Shown here piece by piece: positions 9,067 through 17,582 of a DNA stretch of 64,000 bases. This DNA is from Acidobacteriota bacterium (GTDB lineage: Bacteria; Acidobacteriota; Terriglobia; Bryobacterales; Bryobacteraceae). Below the pieces are notes generated by a model. It was not told the DNA's origin, made no database searches, and saw only the letters and a list, made by a program, of their open reading frames with translations. Within the stretch, counting starts at the first letter, position 1. Every line of letters starts with the position of its first letter. The translations under genes were made by a program, and so were the position numbers. The stretch lies in NCBI GenBank assembly GCA_026393985.1, contig JAPKZB010000092.1, positions 184,002 through 248,001 of the forward strand, written 5' to 3'.

Positions 9067-9940
9067 ACCGCTTCACGATCCCGACCCCGAGAAAGATTAC
9101 CAGCATGGCGGCCAGCTCTTTTACGCCGACTGGCTCGTCATAAAACAGCTTGCCGAGCGCCACGGCGACGACCGGGTTGATGTAGGTATAGATCGAAACG
9201 AGAGAGATCGGCAGAGTTTCCAGCGAATAGATGTAGGCGCTGTAGGCCACAATCGACCCAAACGTCACGAGCCAGGCTACGCCCGCTACCCCTGGCCAGC
9301 TCCAGTGCACCGGCCGCTGTGGAATGGCCATCACCAGCACGAGACACACGAGCCCGACGGCCATCTGCTGCAGTGCCCCGGTGAGGATGGGGTGGGTTTC
9401 GGTCTTCCAGCGGCGTTGGAAGATGGAGCCCGCGTTCCAGCAGAAGCTCCCGATCTGCAAAATCAGAAAGCCGGTCCAGACGGCCGGGGTGATCTCGAGG
9501 GCTCCCGTGCCGGGCGCCACCAGCAGCGCGGTGCCGCACAGACCAATGGCCAGGCCGACCGTAACGGGCCAGGTCAGCTTTTCGCCGCCGGGAATCAGCG
9601 CTTCGAGGCCCACGAGCCAAAACGGCGCGGTAGTTAAGAACAGGGCCGCCAAGCCGCTGGGAATGAGCGTTTCGCTGAAGGTCAGGCAGGTGTTGGCCAC
9701 GCCAAGGAGAAGCATCCCGACGGCGCAGGTGCGCGCCAGGGCGCGGCCTTTGGGCATCGCCAGACCTTTCCACCAGGCCCAAACGAGCAGGATGGAGCCG
9801 GAGAGAAGGAAGCGCAAGGCCATGAGCACAAGCGGCGGAAAGGACTCGAGGGCGATCCGGATGGCCACATAGGTCGTCCCCCAGAAGATACAAACCGCGC
9901 CGAGGGCGAGGTAGGGGAGCAGAAGTTGTGGCGAGCCCAT
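9050..9940 (-). CDS. EamA/DMT-superfamily transporter
   Basis: About 296 residues forming ten hydrophobic helices in two EamA repeats. The first repeat has the typical AVCIFWGTTYVAIRIALE signature and the second has SLVSIYTYINPVVAVALGKLFYDE. This family exports small metabolites or amino acids; the substrate is unknown. I prefer Met at 9940 (MGSPQLLLPYLALG) over the open-frame start at 9955, because it leaves a typical membrane N-terminus. The 3' end overlaps the convergent zinc-ribbon gene by 17 bp. Confidence 0.9.
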   Translation of the reverse strand: MGSPQLLLPYLALGAVCIFWGTTYVAIRIALESFPPLVLMALRFLLSGSILLVWAWWKGLAMPKGRALARTCAVGMLLLGVANTCLTFSETLIPSGLAALFLTTAPFWLVGLEALIPGGEKLTWPVTVGLAIGLCGTALLVAPGTGALEITPAVWTGFLILQIGSFCWNAGSIFQRRWKTETHPILTGALQQMAVGLVCLVLVMAIPQRPVHWSWPGVAGVAWLVTFGSIVAYSAYIYSLETLPISLVSIYTYINPVVAVALGKLFYDEPVGVKELAAMLVIFLGVGIVKRFSRPS

Positions 9941-9969
9941 GAAACAGATTAACACCGTAGAATAGGGAT

Positions 9970-10902
9970 TTGATCCTGACGCTCACACTGAACCCCGCGG
10001 TTGATCAAAACGTCCAGGCAGACCGCTTGGTCTTTGAAGACCGGGCCTATATTCTTTCGACGAACGAAACGCCGGGGGGCCGCGGCATTAACGCCTCGAT
10101 GGTGCTGGAGTCGTTTGGCGCGCCGACGAAGGCGATTACGGCCATGGGCGGCAAGAACGGCAAGCGGTTTGCGGAGCTGCTGCACGGGGAGGGGTTTCCA
10201 GTTGAGTACGTCAAGATCAGGAACAACGTCCGCGGCAATCTGACCATCGTCGACAAGCAGGGCTTGGCCGTGAAGCTGAACGAGCGCGGTCCGCACATCC
10301 AGGCGAGCGAACTGGCGAAGTTTGAGCGAGCGGTGGCGGAGAATCTGCCGGGGGCGGCCTGGCTGATGATCTGCGGCAGCCTGCCTCCGGGCGTGCCGCC
10401 GGACTTTTATGCCCGCATCATCCGGCAGGCCAAGCAGCAGGGGGTGGCCACGCTGCTTGATACGGACGGCGATGCGCTGTTGCATGGTCTGGAAGCCGGT
10501 CCTACAGCCGTTACCCCGAATCAGGCGGAGGCGGAGCGGTTGTTGAACCGCGCGCTGATTACCCGGCAGCACTTTCAGGACGCGGCGCGGCGCATTCACG
10601 CCATGGGGGCGGAATGGGTGGTGCTGTCGCTCGGGAGCCGCGGCGCGGTGGGCGCCGCGGAGAATCAGATGGTGGAGGCGGTTCCGCCGCTGGTGGATGC
10701 GGTATGCCCGATCGGCGCCGGCGACGCGCTGGCGGCGGCGTTTGTCTGGGCGACCGCGGCGGGCAAGCCATTTGCGGAGGCCGTGCGTTGGGGCGTGGCC
10801 GCGGGCACCGCTTCAGCGACGCTGCCGGGCATCTCGTTTGCGAATCTGCCGCAGACGGAGCAGATTTATAGCCGGGTGGAGCTGCGAATTCTGGCGGTCT
10901 AA
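9970..10902 (+). CDS. PfkB-family sugar kinase (1-phosphofructokinase-like)
   Basis: A 310-residue ribokinase-fold kinase with a TTG start. It opens with ILTLTLNPAVDQNV, the N-terminal signature of the FruK/LacC branch. A substrate-binding GGRGINAS motif lies near residue 36, and the PIGAGDALAAAF motif has the catalytic base D252. That branch phosphorylates fructose 1-phosphate or tagatose 6-phosphate. No PTS genes are nearby, so the sugar phosphate is uncertain. Its stop overlaps the convergent small membrane protein gene by 4 bp. Confidence 0.9.
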   Translation: MILTLTLNPAVDQNVQADRLVFEDRAYILSTNETPGGRGINASMVLESFGAPTKAITAMGGKNGKRFAELLHGEGFPVEYVKIRNNVRGNLTIVDKQGLAVKLNERGPHIQASELAKFERAVAENLPGAAWLMICGSLPPGVPPDFYARIIRQAKQQGVATLLDTDGDALLHGLEAGPTAVTPNQAEAERLLNRALITRQHFQDAARRIHAMGAEWVVLSLGSRGAVGAAENQMVEAVPPLVDAVCPIGAGDALAAAFVWATAAGKPFAEAVRWGVAAGTASATLPGISFANLPQTEQIYSRVELRILAV

Positions 10903-11129
10903 TCGGGCGGTGGCGCCGGGTCCTCGGGGTAGCGTTTCGGCCCTTTCTGGCCGGTGGTCTGGAGCAGCAGGAAGAAGAGCACCAGCATAGAAACGAAGGT
11001 GGCAATAGCGCCGATGACCAGGTAGTCGGTCGATTTGAGCGGCTGGGGCATGAGCTGGAAGGCGATTAGAATCGTCACCACAAAGACGATCGCGATTCCG
11101 GCGGCGGCGATGGCGACGCGATGATTCAT
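10899..11129 (-). CDS. Small two-helix membrane protein, unknown
   Basis: A 76-residue protein with two hydrophobic segments (about residues 6-28 and 37-60) and a short charged, proline-rich tail ending EDPAPPPD. It lies 15 bp downstream of the ferredoxin-NADP reductase-like gene on the same strand and is probably co-transcribed with it. No family recognised. Confidence 0.6.
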   Translation of the reverse strand: MNHRVAIAAAGIAIVFVVTILIAFQLMPQPLKSTDYLVIGAIATFVSMLVLFFLLLQTTGQKGPKRYPEDPAPPPD

Positions 11130-11144
11130 ATCCTCCCCGCGATG

Positions 11145-11834
11145 TTAGTCGTATTTCTCAAAGACGATCTGTTTGCGGTCAAAGCCTAACTCCTTGCCGA
11201 TCTCCCGGACGCTATCGACCATCTCCTTTAGCCCGCAGGCGTACAGATGCAGGTCGCGCCGGTCGCCGATGGCCGCCCGGACGAGCGGCTGCACGCGCCC
11301 CGTGGCGCCGGACCATTGCGCGGTGGGCCGGGTTACGGTCGGGATGAAGCGGAAGTTCGGATACTGCTGTTCGAGGGTACGGAACTCGTTGACGTAGATC
11401 AGGTTTTCTTCGTGCCGGGTGCCGTAGATCAGGGTGAACTGCTCGGCGGCTCCTGCCTGCAGTGCTTCGAGCAGCATGGGGCGGTAGGGCACCACTCCGG
11501 TGCCGGTGGCGACGAGGACGGAATCGGCCTTGGGCTGCTTCCAGACGAAGACGCCGAGCGGTCCCTTCATGTCGATGGCGCCGCCCGGTTCGAGCGCGAA
11601 CAGGTGCGGGGAGAACAGGCCGCCTTCGACGCGGTTGAGGCAGATGGAGAAGCGGTTGCCGGCGGGCAGGCTGGCGATGGAGTAGGCGCGAGTGACCTTC
11701 TTATCCTGCAGGGTCTCGGAGAGCGAGACGAACTGCCCGGGCAGGAAACGCAGGGTATCCACTTCGGGCACGGCGAACTCAAACTGGCGGATTTCCGGCG
11801 CCATCTGGCGCGAACTGATCAATTCAGCTCTCAT
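11145..11834 (-). CDS. Ferredoxin-NADP reductase-like FAD/NAD oxidoreductase
   Basis: The reading frame stays open far upstream, but the family begins at Met 11834 (MRAELISSRQMAPEIRQFEF), whose ATG overlaps the chelatase stop (ATGA). The 229-residue protein has FLPGQFVSL, the FAD motif RAYSIAS, the NAD(P) motif GTGVVPYRPML and a C-terminal EKYD with an aromatic near the flavin. It would pass electrons between NAD(P)H and a ferredoxin, flavodoxin or oxygenase. The neighbouring chelatase suggests a link to sirohaem or corrin metabolism, but that is inference. Confidence 0.88.
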   Translation of the reverse strand: MRAELISSRQMAPEIRQFEFAVPEVDTLRFLPGQFVSLSETLQDKKVTRAYSIASLPAGNRFSICLNRVEGGLFSPHLFALEPGGAIDMKGPLGVFVWKQPKADSVLVATGTGVVPYRPMLLEALQAGAAEQFTLIYGTRHEENLIYVNEFRTLEQQYPNFRFIPTVTRPTAQWSGATGRVQPLVRAAIGDRRDLHLYACGLKEMVDSVREIGKELGFDRKQIVFEKYD

Positions 11835-12208
11835 AGATTTTGGAGGGCGTCCCCGGCGCGGGTCATGACGATGTCGAGCAGGGCCGGATGGCCGTCGAGC
11901 GGGTCGGTGACGACAATCTTTACCCCGGGATGGATGCTTTCGAGCTCTTCGACGATGCGCGGCAGGTCGCGGCGCAGATGAATCCCCAGGGTGAGGAAGT
12001 AGGGGATGACCAGAATGCGCTGGGCTCCCTGGGCGACGAGTGCGGCCACCGCGGCGGGCAGTTCCGGTTCGGCGAGTTCGAGGAAGGCGGTGGCGGTCAA
12101 CGGATACCCGCCCCGTTCCCGCATGGCGGCCGTGACGGCCATCACGGACTGGTTGGCTTCGGCGACACGCGAGCCGTGTCCGAATAAAATCACGCCGACG
12201 TTGTTCAT
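11831..12208 (-). CDS. CbiX/SirB-type sirohydrochlorin chelatase-like protein
   Basis: A 125-residue single-domain chelatase. ILFGHGSR has the metal-binding His11, and the second half holds ILVIPYFLTLGIHLRRDLP with the second His. Short CbiX proteins (about 120 residues) insert Co2+, Ni2+ or Fe2+ into sirohydrochlorin as homodimers; the metal cannot be told. It overlaps its upstream and downstream genes by 4 bp each. Confidence 0.87.
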   Translation of the reverse strand: MNNVGVILFGHGSRVAEANQSVMAVTAAMRERGGYPLTATAFLELAEPELPAAVAALVAQGAQRILVIPYFLTLGIHLRRDLPRIVEELESIHPGVKIVVTDPLDGHPALLDIVMTRAGDALQNL

Positions 12209-12762
12209 TTCCCTCCGATGGTGCGTTCGAAATGGTCTGCGAGGAAGGCGACGAACGCCCGGCCCCGGCTTCTTCCATTGTCTCGCCCCACGGCGAGGCG
12301 GAGGAGAAAGATCTGCAGTTTTTTGAGCGTCTCGTCGCTCCAGAAGCGGGATTGCGCTTCCGGGGTGAGGCCGGCGAGGAGTTCGCGCAGCCGTCCGTCG
12401 AAGGCCGCCGCAATGGGGTGCTCCGCCTCGCCGGAGATCACCTGCCGGAGTGCTGTGCGGACCTCGGCGTCGGTGTTGTCGGCGGTCGCGGCGGCGACGA
12501 AGAGCGCGTTGGTGAGCAGGATCAACTGGGTTTGATTTTGCAGCAGGAACGGCTCGGTGATCTCGACATCCGGATGCGGCGTGTCGGCGGCCGTCAAGGG
12601 CACGAGCTTTTCATACTGCCGGGCGTCGCGCAGATGGGCGCAGTCGAGCGGACAGGCGATGCTCTCTTCGCGTTCGGTCCCGCAGCACTGCGGACAGATG
12701 TCGAGGTTCAGCGCGGGACAGTGGCGTTTGGCCTTCCGTGCGCGGCAGCGCGGGCAGCTCAC
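12205..12762 (-). CDS. Cysteine-rich N-terminal domain protein, unknown
   Basis: A 185-residue protein. The first 45 residues carry Cys in metal-binding spacing (CPRCRARKAKRHCP, then CPQCCGTEREESIACPLDC), followed by a helical domain without recognisable catalytic motifs. It looks like a zinc- or cluster-binding protein, but no function can be assigned. It is joined by 4-bp overlaps to the TIM-barrel gene upstream and the chelatase gene downstream. Confidence 0.75.
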   Translation of the reverse strand: MSCPRCRARKAKRHCPALNLDICPQCCGTEREESIACPLDCAHLRDARQYEKLVPLTAADTPHPDVEITEPFLLQNQTQLILLTNALFVAAATADNTDAEVRTALRQVISGEAEHPIAAAFDGRLRELLAGLTPEAQSRFWSDETLKKLQIFLLRLAVGRDNGRSRGRAFVAFLADHFERTIGGK

Positions 12763-13625
12763 GTCCAGCTGTCCGCCTTCTGGTACTGCGCGAAGCCTTC
12801 GATCATGCCGGCGATGCCCGGCTTGGTCCAGCCGTGCTCCATGCCGATGATGCCCTTGTAGCCGAGTTCGTGAACGGCCTTGAACACGTTCCGGTAGTTG
12901 ATTTCGCCCGTGCCTGGCTCTTTGCGGCCCGGCACGTCGCCTGCCTGCAGATAGCCGATCTGCGACCAGTGCTTGCGCAGGTGGTTGATCACATTCCCCT
13001 CCGAGATCTGCTGGTGGTAGATGTCGAAGAGCAGTTTCACGTTGGGATGATTGACGTTGGCGATGATCTCGGCGCCATGGTCGGACATGACGACGAAGTA
13101 GCCAGCGTGGTTGACGCGGATGTTCAGCGGTTCGAGCACGATCACCATCTTGGTTTTTTCCACCAGTTCGCCGGCCCGCTTCAAGGCTTCGATGCAGTTG
13201 GTGGTCTGCTGGGTGTAGCTGAGGTCATCGACGGCGAGGCCGGAGGTGGCCGTGGCGCACTCGTTGCCGATGATCTTGTGGATTTCAACGGCTCGTTTGA
13301 CGTCGGCGAGGAAGTCGCCGTGGAATTTGCGGTCGACGAGGGCGCTGGGCTTCCAGCCGCCGCGGTTGATGACGAAGACGCCCATGGCGAGGTTCAGGCG
13401 CTCCTTGGTTTTGGCGAGCGCGGTGATGGCGGCGTCGGACAGTTTGGGCAGGGCGTTGAATTCAAAGGCATGAAAACCCTGTTCGGCGAACACTTCGAGC
13501 TGCCGGTGGTGGTCCACATCGCGGTCCGTCACATGGGGGGCGTAGCGCAGGCGGTAGGAGTACTTGGGGGCGGCGGCGAAGGAGCAGGCAAGTGCTCCGC
13601 CGGCGAGAAGATGTCGGCGCTGCAT
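12759..13625 (-). CDS. Hydroxypyruvate isomerase-like TIM-barrel protein, exported
   Basis: A 288-residue AP-endonuclease-2-fold (xylose-isomerase-like) protein. A twin-arginine-like leader (MQRRHLLAGGALACSFAAA) precedes the barrel. Metal/catalytic regions include VIVLEPLNIR, KLLFDIYHQQISEG, the QAGDVPGR..PGTGEINY stretch and GIIGMEHG, all typical of the hydroxypyruvate isomerase (Hyi) branch. It probably isomerises a small sugar or keto acid outside the cytoplasm. It is the first gene of the coupled minus-strand run and diverges from the small-protein gene 15 bp away. Confidence 0.87.
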   Translation of the reverse strand: MQRRHLLAGGALACSFAAAPKYSYRLRYAPHVTDRDVDHHRQLEVFAEQGFHAFEFNALPKLSDAAITALAKTKERLNLAMGVFVINRGGWKPSALVDRKFHGDFLADVKRAVEIHKIIGNECATATSGLAVDDLSYTQQTTNCIEALKRAGELVEKTKMVIVLEPLNIRVNHAGYFVVMSDHGAEIIANVNHPNVKLLFDIYHQQISEGNVINHLRKHWSQIGYLQAGDVPGRKEPGTGEINYRNVFKAVHELGYKGIIGMEHGWTKPGIAGMIEGFAQYQKADSWT

Positions 13626-13640
13626 AAGCGCCAGAGTATC

Positions 13641-13805
13641 ATGGGCAATATGCGGGAGATGCAGATTTACGTCAAAGTGGTGGTGGAGTTGCCGGATGGG
13701 GAGCAGCCGCAGAGGATGGGGCGGGAGATCTGCCGCGTGGTGAAGAAACTCTACGGCGTGCGCGAAGCCGAGGTGAGCAGCCTGATCGGGCCGGACGAAA
13801 AATGA
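13641..13805 (+). CDS. Small protein, 54 residues, unknown
   Basis: Starting at ATG 13641 (13650 and 13659 also in frame) this encodes a small basic/acidic protein ending AEVSSLIGPDEK. No family recognised. Its stop overlaps the next start as ATGA (13802-13805), and it heads a plus-strand series joined by overlaps, which supports translation. Confidence 0.6.
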   Translation: MGNMREMQIYVKVVVELPDGEQPQRMGREICRVVKKLYGVREAEVSSLIGPDEK

Positions 13806-14416
13806 AGCGCGTCCTGTTGACGTACAGCCCGATGTACGCTCCGCGCATGCAGCCCTACTTTGATGCGGTGCGCAGCGTGGGTCTAACCCCGGTCGAACCG
13901 GGCGAAGACGCCTACGACGCCGTGATCCTCGCCGGCGGCCACGATATCGACCCCGCCCATTACGGCCAGGAGCCGGACCCGCAACTGGGCCCGCTCGACC
14001 CGCCCCGCGACGTCTACGAACTCGATATCGCCTGGGCCGCGCTGCGGCGCGATTTGCCGATTCTGGCCATCTGCCGCGGCATGCAGCTGCTGAATGTCGC
14101 CTGCGGCGGCACCCTGCGGCAGCACATCGACGGGCACCGCGACGTCTTCCATTCGGTGACCGCCGAGCCGGGCTCGCGTCTGGTGCAGATCACGGGCCAA
14201 ACCGTCTTTGCCGTCAACTCCCGCCATCATCAGGCGCTCGACCAGCTGGGCGAGGGTCTGGTGGTCACCGCCCGCGACGGCGACGTCATTGAAGCGGCAG
14301 AGATGCCCGGCCGGCGGTTCGTCGTCGCCGTGCAGTGGCATCCCGAGGACCTGGTGGGTACGCATGCGCCGCACCGGGCGCTTTTTGAAGCACTGGCCGA
14401 TACACTGAAAGCTTGA
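13802..14416 (+). CDS. Peptidase C26 / gamma-glutamyl-gamma-aminobutyrate hydrolase-like
   Basis: A 204-residue class I glutamine amidotransferase-fold hydrolase. LAGGHDIDPAHYG near 44-55 is the PuuD-type oxyanion region. The nucleophile is Cys91 in AICRGMQLLN, and H180/E182 in QWHPED complete the triad. PuuD relatives cleave gamma-glutamyl amides in putrescine breakdown or other gamma-glutamyl compounds. No other polyamine gene is nearby, so the substrate is open. Confidence 0.9.
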   Translation: MKRVLLTYSPMYAPRMQPYFDAVRSVGLTPVEPGEDAYDAVILAGGHDIDPAHYGQEPDPQLGPLDPPRDVYELDIAWAALRRDLPILAICRGMQLLNVACGGTLRQHIDGHRDVFHSVTAEPGSRLVQITGQTVFAVNSRHHQALDQLGEGLVVTARDGDVIEAAEMPGRRFVVAVQWHPEDLVGTHAPHRALFEALADTLKA

Positions 14417-16350
14417 GCGGGAAGTCAACCAGGGCGGGATCGGTATCGGTGCGCAAGTTCTTTGCGCGCAACGGCACGCTGTCGCAGTGGCATCCCCATT
14501 ATGAGTTTCGCGCCGGGCAGTTGGAGATGGCCGAGGCGGTCGAGCAGGCCTTCCACGACCGCCGCCACTTGCTGGTCGAAGCCGGCACCGGCACCGGCAA
14601 GACGCTCGCCTATCTGGTGCCCGCGATTCTGTCCGGCAAGCGGGTGGTGATCTCCACCGGAACCAAGAATCTGCAGGAGCAGCTCTACCTCAAGGACATT
14701 CCATTTCTACAGCAGCATTTCGAGCAGGAGCTGCGGGTCTGCTACATGAAGGGCCGGAACAACTACGCCTGCCGGCAGCGCATCTACGACGCCGAAAAGG
14801 AGCCGGTGCTGACGGGCTTAGAAGAGGTAGCGGACTTTCAGATCATCCGCGAGTGGGAGAAGACGACCGACTTGGGCGACCGCGCCGAAATCAAGACGCT
14901 ACCCGAGTCGAGCTCGGCCTGGGGGAAGGTCGATGCCCGGCGCGATCTGTGCACGGGCCAGAAATGCGCGCAGTTCGACCGCTGTTTCGTGACGCAGATG
15001 CAGCGCCGGGCGGCCGAAAGCGACATCATTATCGTCAACCACCACCTGTTCTTCGCCGACCTTGCCATCAAGGACGGCGAGTTCGGCAGCATCATTCCGG
15101 AGTACGAAGCCGTGGTTTTTGACGAGGCGCACGAGATCGAGGACGTCGCGGGCCAGTACTTCGGACTCTCGGTGAGCAACCTGCAGTTTGCCGATGTCCG
15201 CCGCGACATCACCGGCTTGTGCAAACGCAAGGAGATGGGCCGCGCCGAACTCGACCGTCTGTTGCAGGGCATGGAGGAGGTGGCCAACTTCTTCTTCTCT
15301 CTGTTCCCCCCGGGCGAAGGCCGCCGCGGCTTCAGCGAACACGCCGCCTTCCGCGAGCGCCACGCCGAGGCCTACCAGGATGTCCTCAGCGCGCTCGAAG
15401 CGGTGCACGTGCAGTTGCAGCTGCTCAAGGAGAACCTGGGCGAAGTGATTCCGCTCGCCACCCGGGTGCAGGGCCTCGCCGACAATCTCCGGCGGTGGGT
15501 GGAGGGCGTCGAGCAGCACTACGTCTATTGGATTGAGCGGCGCAACCGGGGTGTTTACCTGCAGGCGACTCCGATTGACGTGTCGGGCCTGCTGACGGAG
15601 AAGCTTTTCGACAAGGTCCCGTCAGTAACGTTGACGAGCGCCACGCTGGCGGTAGCCGGTGGGTTCGATTTCGTCCAGAAGCGTCTTGGTATCGCCTACG
15701 CCCGGCAGTTGGTCGTCGGCAGTCCGTTTTCCTACCCGACGCAGGCGCTGCTCTACGTGCCGCAGCACCTGCCGGACCCGCGCGGTATGGATTTTTTACC
15801 GCGTGCGGCCGAAGAGATTATCCGGTTGCTCGAGTTGAGCCGGGGCCGGGCGTTTGTGCTGTGCACGAGCTATCAGTCCATGAAGCAGTTGCACGACCGC
15901 GTGGCGTTCGACATTCTGTACCCGACGCTGCTGCAGGGGACCGGCCCGCGCAGCGCCCTGCTTGACGAGTTCCGGCGGACGAAGAATTGCGTCCTGTTTG
16001 CCACCTCGTCCTTCTGGCAGGGTGTGGACGTGCAGGGGGAGCAGTTGAGCTGCGTGATCATCGACAAGCTGCCGTTTGCCGTACCGTCGGACCCGGTGGT
16101 GGCGGCCCGCACCGAGGCGCTTAAGAAAGCCGGGGCGGACCCGTTTCGCGAATACCAGATCCCGCAGGCGGCCATTGCGTTGAAACAGGGTTTTGGCCGG
16201 TTGATCCGCAGCCGGACCGACCGCGGGGTGCTGGCCCTGCTCGATCACCGCATCACGCGCCAGCGATACGGCCAGATCTTTTTTGACAGTCTGCCGGACT
16301 ATGCATTTACGACCAGGATTGAAGACGTAGAGGAGTTTTTTCGTGTTTGA
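14413..16350 (+). CDS. DinG/YoaA-like ATP-dependent helicase with Fe-S cluster motif
   Basis: A 645-residue superfamily 2 (XPD-like) helicase with TTG start overlapping the preceding stop. Walker A GTGTGKT lies at 58-64 and the DEAH box at 237-240. Cys120, Cys180, Cys185 and Cys191 form the four-cysteine insertion that binds a 4Fe-4S cluster in DinG/XPD enzymes. The C-terminal motor half has SATLAVAGGFDF and the GFGRLIRSRTDRG motif VI. It would unwind 5'-overhang or damaged DNA. There is no exonuclease domain, so it resembles YoaA more than the long DinG form. Confidence 0.92.
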   Translation: MSGKSTRAGSVSVRKFFARNGTLSQWHPHYEFRAGQLEMAEAVEQAFHDRRHLLVEAGTGTGKTLAYLVPAILSGKRVVISTGTKNLQEQLYLKDIPFLQQHFEQELRVCYMKGRNNYACRQRIYDAEKEPVLTGLEEVADFQIIREWEKTTDLGDRAEIKTLPESSSAWGKVDARRDLCTGQKCAQFDRCFVTQMQRRAAESDIIIVNHHLFFADLAIKDGEFGSIIPEYEAVVFDEAHEIEDVAGQYFGLSVSNLQFADVRRDITGLCKRKEMGRAELDRLLQGMEEVANFFFSLFPPGEGRRGFSEHAAFRERHAEAYQDVLSALEAVHVQLQLLKENLGEVIPLATRVQGLADNLRRWVEGVEQHYVYWIERRNRGVYLQATPIDVSGLLTEKLFDKVPSVTLTSATLAVAGGFDFVQKRLGIAYARQLVVGSPFSYPTQALLYVPQHLPDPRGMDFLPRAAEEIIRLLELSRGRAFVLCTSYQSMKQLHDRVAFDILYPTLLQGTGPRSALLDEFRRTKNCVLFATSSFWQGVDVQGEQLSCVIIDKLPFAVPSDPVVAARTEALKKAGADPFREYQIPQAAIALKQGFGRLIRSRTDRGVLALLDHRITRQRYGQIFFDSLPDYAFTTRIEDVEEFFRV

Positions 16351-16723
16351 AGTGAATGTCGAGGCAATCTTTCCGGCGGCGCATGCCCTGCGGAACTACT
16401 ACGGCAAGACCGAGCCGATCCACGGTCACAATTGGAAGATGCGGGTGACGATTGAGGGGCCGGCGCTCGATTCGATGGGGCTGCTGGTGGATTTCATCGG
16501 CCTCAAGAAATCGATTGCGCGGGTGCTGAGCCGTCTGGATCACACGTTTTTGAACGAGGTGCCGCCCTTTGACGTGGTGAACCCCTCGGCGGAGAACGTG
16601 GCGAAGTTTATCCATGACGATCTGAACACGGACCTGCCGGCGCTGCAACCGGAGACGGCCGTGCGGATTGCGCGCGTCGAGGTTTGGGAGATGGACCAGT
16701 GCAGCGCGGTGTACCGGCCGTGA
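16343..16723 (+). CDS. 6-pyruvoyltetrahydropterin synthase family protein (PTPS-III-like)
   Basis: A 126-residue T-fold protein with GTG start overlapping the helicase end by 8 bp. Zinc ligands are H14 (AAHAL) and H27/H29 (HGHNW). In QueD the catalytic Cys sits in CxxxHGH; here there is no Cys and the motif is E24-P-I-H27-G-H29, the ExxHGH arrangement described for PTPS-III proteins, which can replace FolB in folate synthesis. I therefore prefer a folate-pathway role (dihydroneopterin side-chain cleavage) over queuosine, but this is inference from one motif. Confidence 0.85.
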   Translation: MFEVNVEAIFPAAHALRNYYGKTEPIHGHNWKMRVTIEGPALDSMGLLVDFIGLKKSIARVLSRLDHTFLNEVPPFDVVNPSAENVAKFIHDDLNTDLPALQPETAVRIARVEVWEMDQCSAVYRP

Positions 16724-17010
16724 ACTGCCGCGCGGGCTGCGGGGCATGCTGCATTGCGCCCTCGATCTCGACGCCCATGCCGAAGATGTCGCGGGGCAAG
16801 CCGGCCGGCCTCCGCTGCGCCCACCTGACGCCGGACAACCTTTGCGAACTGTTCGGGCGGCCGGAGCGGCCGGCCGTCTGCCGGGATTTACGGCCGGAGC
16901 CGGAGATGTGTGGCGACAGCGCCGCCGAAGCGCTCGTGCGGATTACGCAATGGGAGGTTCAGACAGCGCCTCTGCGAGCAGGTGACCCATCCGGTCGCGC
17001 TTGGTCTTAA
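16720..17010 (+). CDS. YkgJ-family cysteine cluster protein
   Basis: I chose GTG 16720 because it overlaps the preceding stop as GTGA, matching the coupling of the genes before it; an upstream ATG at 16684 is in frame. The 96-residue product begins with CRAGCGACC and has later Cys in GLRCAHL, DNLCELF, AVCRDL and EMCGD, the pattern of the YkgJ/UPF0153 putative zinc- or iron-binding proteins. Function unknown. The last 68 bp overlap the convergent ribA gene. Confidence 0.8.
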   Translation: MNCRAGCGACCIAPSISTPMPKMSRGKPAGLRCAHLTPDNLCELFGRPERPAVCRDLRPEPEMCGDSAAEALVRITQWEVQTAPLRAGDPSGRAWS

Positions 17011-17569
17011 GGTAGAAGTCGCGCTGGGCGACCGGTTCGGCGACCATGGGGACGCGTTCGGCGACCAGGATGCCGCCGGTTTCGAGCGCGGCAATCTTTT
17101 CCGGGTTGTTCGACATGAAACGAACCGACTTCAGGCCGAAGTACTGGAGGATCGCGACGGGCAGTTCGTAGTTGCGGAGGTCGGCGGCGAAGCCAAGCTG
17201 TTCGTTGGCTTCAATCGTATCGGCGCCTTGGTCCTGCAACGCATAGGCCCGCAATTTGTTCATGATGCCAATGCCCCGGCCTTCCTGATGTTCGTAGAGG
17301 AGGATGCCGCGGCCATCGGCGGCGATTCTTTCGAGGGCCATTTCGAGCTGATCGCGGCAGTCGCAGCGCAGACTATGGAAAACGTCACCGGTGAGACACT
17401 GAGAGTGAATGCGGACGAGGGGAGGCTGGCCGGTGAGCTCGCCCATCACCAGGACCACGGCCTCTTCGATGCGGTCGCCGAAGTGGCCTACGAAGCCGAA
17501 AATCCGGAACGTGCCGAAGCGGGTCGGGAACCGGGCGTCGGCAATTTTTTCCAAACGAAACACACTCAT
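16943..17569 (-). CDS. ribA: GTP cyclohydrolase II
   Basis: The conserved protein starts at Met 17569 (MSVFRLEKIADARFPT), giving 208 residues; the longer open frame upstream would overlap the sensor kinase gene. Zinc ligands are C58, C69 and C71 (CLTGDVFHSLRCDC), and YEHQEGRGIGI follows at 92-102. It opens GTP to the diamino-ribosylamino-pyrimidinone phosphate that begins riboflavin synthesis. There is no fused RibB domain. It is convergent with the YkgJ-family gene and divergent from the sensor kinase. Confidence 0.94.
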   Translation of the reverse strand: MSVFRLEKIADARFPTRFGTFRIFGFVGHFGDRIEEAVVLVMGELTGQPPLVRIHSQCLTGDVFHSLRCDCRDQLEMALERIAADGRGILLYEHQEGRGIGIMNKLRAYALQDQGADTIEANEQLGFAADLRNYELPVAILQYFGLKSVRFMSNNPEKIAALETGGILVAERVPMVAEPVAQRDFYLKTKRDRMGHLLAEALSEPPIA

Positions 17570-17582
17570 AGTATAGGGTTGC

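Noticed and set aside
11145..12413. 422-codon reductase with long N-terminal extension
   Set aside because: The extension runs antisense-like through the chelatase gene in a different frame with Arg/Pro-rich sequence; the family begins at Met 11834.
12738..13805. 355-codon plus-strand ORF
   Set aside because: Most of it is antisense to the TIM-barrel gene; only the last 54 codons (13641-13805) lie free and are coupled to the next gene.
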